A stretch of 64,000 bases of DNA from Reichenbachiella carrageenanivorans (GTDB lineage Bacteria > Bacteroidota > Bacteroidia > Cytophagales > Cyclobacteriaceae). A model generated the notes under the pieces. It searched no databases. It was not told the DNA's origin and saw only the letters and a program-made list of their open reading frames with translations. Of this stretch, positions 8,023 through 16,738 are shown one piece after another (the stretch's first letter is position 1; every line of letters begins with the position of its first letter). The translations under genes were made by a program, and so were the position numbers. The stretch covers positions 1,862,001-1,926,000 of the forward strand of contig NZ_CP106735.1 of assembly GCF_025639805.1 (NCBI RefSeq). Reading direction: 5' to 3'.

Positions 8023-8727
8023 ATGAAAATACTTGAAGTACTTAATGAATTTAGATTTTCTTGTTCTTCGTGTAAGTTGGAGGTATTTGGAGGGGAGTTG
8101 ATCAATGACACATTGTATCTAAAAAACTCTGATATCGGCAAGCCAGATGGTCTGCTACAACGTTTTAATCCCCGGTTTTTTAAGAATATAAAATTGCTAA
8201 TGCAAAATATACACACGGCTATGGATTATTTCCTTGCCTTCGACAAACATGTCTTTGATACCGTGAATCTAGTAATAACTAAGGAAGGGAATAGTCAATT
8301 TTATATAGATTCAGATGGCTATTATTGGAGGATGTATCAACTGATGAGTAGAAGAGAGCTATACAAAGTTCAGAGTAAAGAGGAAAGAGCATATGATTGG
8401 GCATCGGCATTTGGGAAATTCATATCCAATATAGATGAGCTCCCGATTCAAAGTTTTGTGGAAATAGACCCTGTTGATTTATTACAAGAAACAGCAATAA
8501 ATAAGAAGGAGCCTAGAGAAATAAAAAATGAGATAGACTATGTGCTACGCCTCACCAGGCAACTGTCTGTCATGAATAAAATTTTGAAGGAAGAAGAGTG
8601 TCTGAGTTCAACTATTGTACGAGAGGCAGCAAGACTAGACCGTAAGCAGTTGAGTGTTTTGAATAGAGCTTCTACCTGCTCAAATATTGATTTAAAAATA
8701 AACAGAAGCCAGTTTTTGATTTACTAA
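8023..8727 (+). CDS. Protein resembling the N-terminal half of NahK-type aminoglycoside-phosphotransferase-fold sugar kinases
   Basis: Residues 22-145 follow the N-lobe pattern of the N-acetylhexosamine kinase-like branch of the aminoglycoside phosphotransferase family. GGELINDT corresponds to the GxINDT motif, LLQRFNPRFFKNIKLLMQNI to the LQRIN...F.N...LM.NI segment, and GYYWRMYQLM to the YWR.Y block. An AYD.A.AFGKF helix follows. Family members are about 350 residues with a C-lobe carrying HxD and IDxD motifs. Here the protein ends at 234 residues, and the last 70 residues match no C-lobe pattern. It therefore cannot be a normal kinase. It could be a truncated relic or a pseudokinase-like binding protein. 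A tandem palindrome lies about 150 bases upstream. Confidence 0.55.
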   Translation: MKILEVLNEFRFSCSSCKLEVFGGELINDTLYLKNSDIGKPDGLLQRFNPRFFKNIKLLMQNIHTAMDYFLAFDKHVFDTVNLVITKEGNSQFYIDSDGYYWRMYQLMSRRELYKVQSKEERAYDWASAFGKFISNIDELPIQSFVEIDPVDLLQETAINKKEPREIKNEIDYVLRLTRQLSVMNKILKEEECLSSTIVREAARLDRKQLSVLNRASTCSNIDLKINRSQFLIY

Positions 8728-8863
8728 AGAGTAAAAGGGCTCTGTAATTGAATGATGAAAAATCAAGTCAATTGTTCAGAAAAGGTTAGACCAGCTAGTT
8801 TGTAGGGTCATAGTGCACATACGGGTTAAAAGTAAAGAGGTACTTTGTGTATAGGCTCTGGTA

Positions 8864-11800
8864 TTAGGAAGACTCAATCGCACTTGGAAGTACTCCGTAT
8901 TCTTCTTTAAAGCATTTAGTAAAGTATTTTGGATTGGTAAATCCAACCATATAGGCTACTTCAGATACGCGCAAATTTTGATTAGTCAATAATTGATATG
9001 CACGTTTCATTCTCATGCTTTGAAGGAGTTCTTTGCCTGATTGGCCTGTCAGACTCTTCACTTTTCTGTAAAAATTGGCATGGCTCATACCCATCATGTT
9101 TTCAAGCGTGTTGACACTAAAGCTAGATTCGGGAATACCTTTTTCTATTTCTTCCATCAATTGGGTAAGAAATTTCTCATCAGCTGATGTAACTGTGATC
9201 AGAGAGGGAGACAGTTCTCGGTTTTGCTGAAACATTAACCTTAATTTGATGCGCTGTTCTAACAAATTTTTGATACGAAGCGTTAGCAGTTCAATGTCAA
9301 ATGGCTTGGATACATAATCATCCGCACCTGTTTCTAGACCTTTATATTTGGTTGATTTATCAGTTTTGGCCGTCAATATGATAACAGGTATATGACTGGT
9401 TTTTACATTGGATTTTAACTCTTTGCACATCTCCACGCCATTCATGTTTGGCATCATGATGTCAGACACTATTAGATCAGGGAGTTCCTTTTGTGCCAGT
9501 TTTAACCCTGCAATGCCATCTTCTGCTTGGAGTATATTATAGGTCTCAGCGAGCTCTAACCTGAGATACTCACGCATGTCAGCATTGTCTTCTACCAATA
9601 GAATAGTTTCACTATGCAAGCCATTTATCGTCGAAGGGTCAGGCTCATCGATGATATTTGACATATTGGAAATATTAACATTGCTTTCAATATTTCCAGT
9701 AGTTTCTTTCATGTCCATAGGGAGATAAAAACTAAATGTCGTGCTTTTTCCGAGTTGACTTTCGACATGTATATATCCTTTATGAGCATCGATGAGGTCT
9801 TTGCAGTGTGATAAGCCAATGCCAAAGCCTTTGTATGAAGCGGATTCATTTTGATAAAATCGTTCAAATATTCGACTCATCGTTAATTCAGACATTCCAG
9901 GACCACAATCTTCTATACTGATCTTGACGTATCGTTGGGAGTTATTCTCAGCATTGTAGTTTTCAATGGTATGTGCCTCTACAATAGCTACGTAGATATT
10001 GATACTACCTGATTGAGAATGTTTGATGGCATTAGAGCTTAAGTTAAATAGTATTTTGCCAATCATATCTCTGTCGAAAGGGAAAGCAATTTCGTTTTGA
10101 TCGTTAATGATGTTGAGTGTAAGATTTTTTTCGATCAAGGCTTGTCCGAAATGGCTCATTTCTTCTTTTAAAAAGAAAATGATATCGGTATGAGAGGGGT
10201 TTGCCTTGAGAAAGCCTGTTTCTGCTTTGCGTACATCAAGAATTTGTTCTATGAGGTAGTTGAGGCGTTGTATGTTGCGGTCGATCAGTTGGACGTATGA
10301 GTGTAGTGGGTTGTCTTCAGCAATCGTTTTCGTTAATTGTTTGAGAGGGCCTAAAATCAATGTCAGGGGAGTTCGAAGATCATGAGAAATGTTGATAAAA
10401 AATCTAGTTCTTAATTCATCAAGTTCATGTATTTTTTGATTGTGGTCATTTTCAAGCAGTATTTTTTTCTTTGTGGTAATGCGCATGACAGAAAATGTTG
10501 TCAGGTATAAAATGATTAATACAAAGCCGATAAAGTATAGAAAAAACGCCCACGGGGTAAGCGCAAACGGAGCAAGGATTTTAATGAAAATTTGTCGTTC
10601 ATTATCATTCCAGACACCGTCTATATTGGTTGATTTTACTCGAAAGGTATATTCACCAAAACTTAAATTTGTATAATTGGCATTGCGGTGTTCAGAATCT
10701 GTGTAGATCCAGTCTTTGTCATAGCCTTCAAGCTTGTAGACATATTTTATTTTGTCTGGATTGGTATATACCATAGCTGAAAAATCGAAACGAATGTCGT
10801 TTTGATCATGAAATAGAATGATCGTATCGGTAAGAAGAATGCTTTTTGATAGGATCACTCGATTTTCGCTGTCTGTTTCGATTAGTGGTTTTTTGTTGAA
10901 TAGGTAGAAATCTGTTACTGTTATGGTTGGTTTATTTTTGGTGCCGACTATTTCATGAGGAAAGAATGAATTGAATCCGTCGATTCCTCCAAAGTAGAAG
11001 CAACCATCTTTACTTTGAAATGCTGTGTGTTCGGAGAATTCTGAGCTTTGTAATCCATCGTTGGCATTGAACGTTTGGATGTTCATCGATCGAGGGTTAA
11101 ATCGGCACAAACCATTGTTAGTGCCTAGCCATAAATTGCCAGTGTCGTCTGGCAAAATACTCTGTATCATATTATTGGGTAGACCATGGTGGGTACTATA
11201 AACTTCGAATGAGAGTTGATTAGATTTTGGGTTTTGGATTACCTTGTTGACCCCTTCGTAAGTGCCGAGCCAAATATCCCCATGAGCATCTCGGGCTATT
11301 GAGCGAATATAGTTGCTGCTAATTGATGAATCGGCATTACTGGTTTTATAAACTTTGATATGTGTAGGAGTGTGCTCATTGTTAAGAAATATTTGATTGA
11401 GCCCCCCTCCTTCTGTGCCTGCCAAAAGCGTATGCGAAATACTATCATAAAATAAGACTCTAGTGTTTTCGTAAGACATTTTTTGAGCGATTAGGTTTTC
11501 TAATTGTTGGTATTTTGGGGCTACCCCTGGTTTAGATTCAATTCTATTGATGCCTTGAAAAGATCCGCTCCAATAGACATCGCTTCGGCTTTTTACAATG
11601 TTAAAAGTTGCTTGTTGGTGTTTGGTTTCGTTTACGATTTGAAGTTTTTTATTGGTATATCTACACAAGGATATGCCATGATTGCCACATACCCATAGTA
11701 GGTCTTCATAAGCAGGATAGATGAAGAAAATAGCATGGTTTTCGAATCCGACTTTTTTGTATGTGAGTGTTAGTTTGTCGTAAATAAACAGACCATTGTT

Positions 11801-12982
11801 GTGAGTCCCAATCCATAAATTACCTTTTTTGTCCTCATTTAGAGCACGAATAAAATTAGAATTGGTCGTATTGATACTGCCTTCTGTAGGTATCCTATAG
11901 GTTTCAAAAGCTTTTTGGTCAGGGTCAAATATAGCAGCACCTTTTCCTATGGTGCCGATCCACAAGGTATTTTCCCTGCTTACATATAATTTATATAACA
12001 AATCCGATTGAAGTCCATATGGGTCATTTTTGTTTGGACGATAGTGTTTAGTATTTATTTGATCATTGCCCAGATGTTCGTATGCGATAAAGTTAAGTCC
12101 CTTATCTGTTGTAGAAACCCACATATTGCCATCATGGTCAAATGCGATAGAAGAGACTGTGTTGGAGGTCAAAGAATAGGGGGCAGGTTTGTTCGCGTTG
12201 AGGCGCGTCATTTTTCTGGTCAAAGGATTGAAGCGAATTACGCCTTCATTGACCGAGCTCATCCATAGATTGCCGTCTTTATCTTCTGTTAAGTTTCGAA
12301 GGTCATTGAGTCCATCAAATTTATGAAATCGGACAAAAACAATTCGACCATCTTCTTGTATTACAAAGTTGAGTAATGATCGCTGTACCTCTAGCCAATA
12401 TGAGCCGTCATTTGTCTTTATGATGGCGTTTACTCGTTGATTAGAATCTGAAAATTGGTTTTCAGGGAATTTAATTTGTTCAAAGCTATTAGATAATTCT
12501 TTAATGGATCTCCCCTTTATTTGGCAACGAAACAGCCCTTGAGTAGAACTAAACCACATATATTTTTGATCTGTAAGTAAGCTTAGGATGGTCACGATCT
12601 GACCCTGAAGAATGGGGATGTCGATTTGTTGTATTTTTTCGGTAAGGGGGTCGTATACACTTAGGCCATCATCTGTACCTATCCATACCCGACCTTGTCC
12701 GTCTTCGGCCAGAGCTCTAACTGTGTTATTTGATAGGGTGTATTTATTATCTTTTTCGGTGTAAAATTTTTCGATGTGATAACCGTCAAATTTGTTTAAC
12801 CCATCGACAGTTCCTATCCACATGAAATTGCGACTGTCTTGCAGAAATGAATACACTTCACTTTGCGACAATCCGTCATCATGAGTGATATATTTAAACC
12901 TTGAAGCATCCGCTTTTAAATCAGACCCAATGGTAGCCATTGTCAATAAAAGTAAACCAAAAAGGAGTCTTGTTTTAATCAT
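8864..12982 (-). CDS. Hybrid two-component system regulator (HTCS) of the PUL
   Basis: This is a one-protein sensor and transcription factor, the usual activator of Bacteroidota PULs. In order it has a signal peptide (residues 1-25), two seven-bladed Reg_prop propellers (about 30-730, with repeated WIGT.DGL motifs) and a Y_Y_Y domain (about 735-800). A membrane segment (about 805-830), HisKA with ISHDLRTPL (His near 868) and HATPase_c with GPGMS and GFGIGL follow. A receiver with phospho-acceptor Asp in VSDIMMPNMNG (near 1173) and an AraC-type HTH (about 1270-1372) complete it. The periplasmic propellers bind an oligosaccharide and the HTH binds DNA. At 1372 residues it is complete. It is divergent from susC, with a spacer that carries a direct repeat suited to its HTH domain. 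Confidence 0.96.
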   Translation of the reverse strand: MIKTRLLFGLLLLTMATIGSDLKADASRFKYITHDDGLSQSEVYSFLQDSRNFMWIGTVDGLNKFDGYHIEKFYTEKDNKYTLSNNTVRALAEDGQGRVWIGTDDGLSVYDPLTEKIQQIDIPILQGQIVTILSLLTDQKYMWFSSTQGLFRCQIKGRSIKELSNSFEQIKFPENQFSDSNQRVNAIIKTNDGSYWLEVQRSLLNFVIQEDGRIVFVRFHKFDGLNDLRNLTEDKDGNLWMSSVNEGVIRFNPLTRKMTRLNANKPAPYSLTSNTVSSIAFDHDGNMWVSTTDKGLNFIAYEHLGNDQINTKHYRPNKNDPYGLQSDLLYKLYVSRENTLWIGTIGKGAAIFDPDQKAFETYRIPTEGSINTTNSNFIRALNEDKKGNLWIGTHNNGLFIYDKLTLTYKKVGFENHAIFFIYPAYEDLLWVCGNHGISLCRYTNKKLQIVNETKHQQATFNIVKSRSDVYWSGSFQGINRIESKPGVAPKYQQLENLIAQKMSYENTRVLFYDSISHTLLAGTEGGGLNQIFLNNEHTPTHIKVYKTSNADSSISSNYIRSIARDAHGDIWLGTYEGVNKVIQNPKSNQLSFEVYSTHHGLPNNMIQSILPDDTGNLWLGTNNGLCRFNPRSMNIQTFNANDGLQSSEFSEHTAFQSKDGCFYFGGIDGFNSFFPHEIVGTKNKPTITVTDFYLFNKKPLIETDSENRVILSKSILLTDTIILFHDQNDIRFDFSAMVYTNPDKIKYVYKLEGYDKDWIYTDSEHRNANYTNLSFGEYTFRVKSTNIDGVWNDNERQIFIKILAPFALTPWAFFLYFIGFVLIILYLTTFSVMRITTKKKILLENDHNQKIHELDELRTRFFINISHDLRTPLTLILGPLKQLTKTIAEDNPLHSYVQLIDRNIQRLNYLIEQILDVRKAETGFLKANPSHTDIIFFLKEEMSHFGQALIEKNLTLNIINDQNEIAFPFDRDMIGKILFNLSSNAIKHSQSGSINIYVAIVEAHTIENYNAENNSQRYVKISIEDCGPGMSELTMSRIFERFYQNESASYKGFGIGLSHCKDLIDAHKGYIHVESQLGKSTTFSFYLPMDMKETTGNIESNVNISNMSNIIDEPDPSTINGLHSETILLVEDNADMREYLRLELAETYNILQAEDGIAGLKLAQKELPDLIVSDIMMPNMNGVEMCKELKSNVKTSHIPVIILTAKTDKSTKYKGLETGADDYVSKPFDIELLTLRIKNLLEQRIKLRLMFQQNRELSPSLITVTSADEKFLTQLMEEIEKGIPESSFSVNTLENMMGMSHANFYRKVKSLTGQSGKELLQSMRMKRAYQLLTNQNLRVSEVAYMVGFTNPKYFTKCFKEEYGVLPSAIESS

Positions 12983-13081
12983 AAGAGTTGTCAGTAGCTA
13001 CCTTTTGAAAGGTAAAGTGTGAAGACCCATTGAATGGGCCTATGGATGGTTTCCATTGTTTTTATATCGACTTTAAAAAAA

Positions 13082-13114
13082 GTCAATTTTGATCAAATCA
13101 CGTCAGTTTTGATC
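13082..13114. promoter_or_regulatory. Direct repeat, candidate HTCS operator
   Basis: GTCAATTTTGATC (13082-13094) and GTCAGTTTTGATC (13102-13114) are two 13-base direct repeats with one mismatch and a 20-base period. Direct repeats spaced by about two helical turns are typical for AraC-type domains. The site lies between the HTCS gene and susC. A TAATTTTG element fitting the -7 consensus follows at 13213-13220, without a clear -33 box. Confidence 0.5.
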
Positions 13115-13265
13115 TGAATATACCCCTTTTATGGACTGATTTTTTTCTTCCCCGAACATTTTTTGATGCTTAAATTGACCAAAACAGAGACAGTCTTACT
13201 TATGGTTGATGATAATTTTGAAGGTATCAAATTAATAATGGAACACCATTAAAATAGAAAAGACC

Positions 13266-13373
13266 ATGGGATTGGACAATGCTAAATACAATAAGATTAT
13301 TCCTTTACTTCTTGGTGCGGTAGTAATGATATATGCCTTGTCTTATGCTGTGTATTCTTTTTTGATCAGCTAG
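13266..13373 (+). CDS. Possible 35-aa membrane micro-protein upstream of susC
   Basis: ATG at 13266 opens 35 codons to TAG at 13371-13373. A polar head with several Asn and Lys residues is followed by one hydrophobic span (IIPLLLGAVVMIYALSYAVY). It lies about 50 bases after a -7-like element and 157 bases before susC, so it could be the first gene of the PUL transcript. I know no family for it. Confidence 0.35.
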   Translation: MGLDNAKYNKIIPLLLGAVVMIYALSYAVYSFLIS

Positions 13374-13530
13374 GGACTATTCTTAAACTATTTTTTTTAA
13401 TAAAAAACAAAAGACATGAAACAAAAAGAAGAAAGTAAAATGCCAGTATTTAATCACGAACTAAATCTCGGAACGAGATTTTATTCATAAAAAAAAATCA
13501 GTCGTATTTTTCAATTCAAAACACTAAAGA

Positions 13531-16500
13531 ATGAAAGAAATTATACTTAAACAATTTTCTTCAATTAAACCATGGGCTGTCGTTGCTATGCTGAGTTTGG
13601 GCATAGTGGCAGGTGCAATGGCGCAAAACGTCACTGTAAATGGTAAAGTTGTGGACGAATCAGGAGAAGGGCTTCCAGGAAGCTACAGTACATATAGTAG
13701 GAAGCTCAGGTGGTACCGTTACGAACATAGATGGAGATTATAATTTGGAAGCCTCTCCAGAGGCAACTCTGCTCATTTCGTTTATTGGGTACGAATCAAA
13801 AACGGTCGAGATCGGCGGGCGATCAGTGGTAAATGTAAATTTATCAGAAGATGCCCAGAGTCTGGATGAAGTAGTCGTATGGGGTTATGGCACAGCCAAA
13901 AAGAAAGACTTAACAGGTGCCATATCAGCGGTGTCGGCAGATGATATTGTGAAATCTGGACAAACCAATGTACTGTCAGCGGTACAGGGTAAAATGGCTG
14001 GGGTTAGAATAGTCACTGGTAGTGGTGCTCCAGGAGGTGGAGTAGATATCAGGATTAGAGGAAATAGCACGATCGATGCAGGTTCGCAGCCATTATATGT
14101 TGTTGATGGAATTCAACTCTCTACGGCTGGTGGCCCTACTGATGAAGTCAACCCCTTGGTAGACCTTAATCCAAATGATATAGAATCCATCCAAGTGTTG
14201 AAAGATGCTTCGGCAACATCTGTATATGGTGCTTTGGGAGGCAACGGGGTCGTACTGATTACTACCAAAAGAGGAGTGCCTGGTAAAGCGTCTGTTACGG
14301 TCACGGCTAAATACGGTGTGACCGAATTGACAAATTCAGTAGGATATGAAGATGCAGAACAATTCGCTCGTAGACAGGCAGATAACTTTTATGCGAAGGC
14401 GCTTTCTCAAAATCCAGGTGTAGCAAGAGACACAGCAAGTATTTGGTCTTGGTATGTAGACAATGAATACTGGAATCAGATTAAACCATGGGAAGACTTT
14501 ATGTTCCGGCAGGCGACTAGAAAAGAATTACACGCCATTATGCGAGGGGGAACAAAGAACACCAACTATAGTTTATCGACTGGATTTACGAATGAAGGAG
14601 GTATTGTGGAAAATACCGGCCTTAAGAAGTTGACGATGCGTCTGAACTTAGAGCAAAAACTCAATAAGTTCAAAGTAGGAACCAACTTGTCTTATTCGGC
14701 TTCTAAGATTCAGGGAGATTTCAATAATGGTAATACCTCACTGTTTTTCAGAACGCTCGAAAAAGACCCCTATTTGCAGGTCAATGTAGAAGATTTGCCA
14801 CTAGAGGCTCAGGCATTGTACAACCAAAGTGCTTCTGAGTTTGAAGATGGCGACGACGAAGAATCGAGAACAAGGCAAGACCCTAGAGCATTTTTGACAG
14901 AACAAGATAAAATACGTGATCAGCACAATTTGAGAGCACGCTTATATGTCGATTATGACATCACCAAGAATTTTATATTTCATACAGAAGCTTCTGTCAA
15001 CTATCAAAAGCGTGACGATGATCAATACTTCACGAATAATATTTTTAAAGGAGAGCTTACCAATGGATATATGTCTAAAGTCAATAATCAGGCATTGAAT
15101 TGGGCTTATCAAGCTAGGCTAAATTATAATAAGACGTTAGGAGATCACCAAATCGATGGTACAGCTGTTTTTGAAATTCAAGAGTTTAGTACCAATGTCT
15201 TTGGCATGGAAGGAACTAATTTTTCTAATATGAATAATGGTTTCAACTCTTGGCCACAAGTCGGAGCTGGATCAGTTTCTATTATACGTCAAGAGGAAAC
15301 CACGTATGGTACCATGGCTGGTTTGTTTCGTGCTAATTATATCTATAAAAACAGATATAACCTTACTGCCTCCATACGAAACGACCATAATGCAAAGTTT
15401 GGAGAGAACAATAAAGGAGCATGGTTTCCCTCTGTAGCACTTGGATGGACGATATCTGAAGAAGGGTTTTTAAAAGACTCAAAACAGGTTAATAATTTGA
15501 AATTGAGATTCAGCACAGGTCTGACTGGAAATAGCCAAATACCAGTAAGCTCAGCCATGAACATTTATAGAGATAATGGTTTTTTGCCAGTGGGAGATTC
15601 AGACACAGGAGAACCATTGTTTTTTCAGACTCAAGTGAATAATCAATCAGTAAAGTGGGAAAAAATACTGCAAGCCAATGTCGGTATAGATGCGAGTTTC
15701 TTTAATTATAGAGTCAATGTGACCTCTGATTATTTCAGAACTCAATCTAAGGACTTGCTACAGAGAGTAACAATCCCTGCTAGCATTGCACCTTCTCCAA
15801 ATGCTTATATCTATCAAAATATAGGTAATGTATCTACCGAAGGGATAGAGTTTTCAATTGATGTGGATGTCGTTCGAACATCTGATATTAACTGGAATAT
15901 TGGATTCAATACCACGTTTATCAAATCAAAAGTCAACAAACTGAACGACTATGAGTACTTCAAGGAATTCAACAGAGGAACGGGCAATACGGTTAGGTTG
16001 GAAGCTGGACGTCCACTAGGCGAATGGAAAGGGTATATCATGGATGGAGCTGTAAATACTGAAGCAGAAGCCATCAATACGGGTCGTGACCCAAATGGGT
16101 TGGATGCACTTTCAGCTAGGTCCAATTTCTATGACCTGAACGGAGATGGTATTCCTGATTCTAATGATCAAACGATCATTGCTAATTCTACACCTATTAC
16201 TACAGGAGGGTTAAGCACAAGTTTTAGATGGAGAAGCTTCGATTTATATGCATTTTTTAATTACTCAGCAGGCAATGATCTGATTAATGACAATTTGCAG
16301 TGGGCTATTAGAGACTCTAGTGAGCCACGTGTCATGCTCAACCATGCGATACAAGGGGCTTGGACAGCTACCAACCAAGAGGCGGAATATGCTTACACGG
16401 TAGATCATAGTCGTGACTTATTGAGCTTTGAGACAGAAGATGGTTCGTTTGTGAGACTACAAAACATTGAATTGGGATGGAATGCTCCTCAATCGATTAC

Positions 16501-16705
16501 TGAGAAATTGAAAATAAGCTCTTTAAGGTTTTCTGTCTCTTCTAACAACTTGTGGACCCTTACTAATTACTCCTGGTTTGACCCTGAAGTCAGTAGCCCA
16601 GTAGGAGGTAATGCTGAAGGACAGGTCAATGTAGCACCTGGCTTAGATAATACGGTCTATCCAAGAGGTAAGAATGTTTTATTCTCCCTACAGTTAGGAT
16701 TTTAA
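13531..16705 (+). CDS. SusC-like TonB-dependent outer-membrane transporter, with a frameshift near 13680
   Basis: SusC proteins import oligosaccharides across the outer membrane with a SusD lid, powered by TonB. A signal peptide ending AMAQ opens the frame at 13531 and runs into a carboxypeptidase-regulatory-like domain (VTVNGKVVDESGEGLPG). Reading then goes out of frame and stops at 13743. The next frame continues exactly where expected (ATVHIVGSSGGTVTNIDGDY), then DEVVVWGYGTAKKKDLTGAI, plug motifs (VRIVTGSGAPGGG, VVLITTKRG) and a barrel ending in VLFSLQLGF. Removing one A of the GGAAGC at 13678-13683 restores a normal protein of about 1057 residues. A sequencing error or a recent mutation is likely. 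As read, the longest product would lack the signal peptide. It is followed after 33 bases by susD. Confidence 0.9.
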
Positions 16706-16738
16706 AGAAGTTGATAATCAGATTTAAAGAAATCAATT

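Larger units (their letters stand above)
12983..13530. other. HTCS-susC intergenic region (548 bases)
   Basis: This spacer holds an inverted repeat TACCTTT-TG-AAAGGTA at 12999-13014, the 13-base direct repeats, a -7-like TAATTTTG at 13213-13220, and a 35-aa membrane micro-ORF at 13266-13373. A 24-codon frame at 13416-13490 contains a small hairpin (AAATCTC/GAGATTT, 13463-13481). The 24-codon frame has no support beyond being open and may be a leader. Confidence 0.5.

Noticed and set aside
6112..8863. Search for an insertion sequence or prophage in the accessory islet
   Set aside because: No transposase or integrase motifs and no flanking direct repeats were found.
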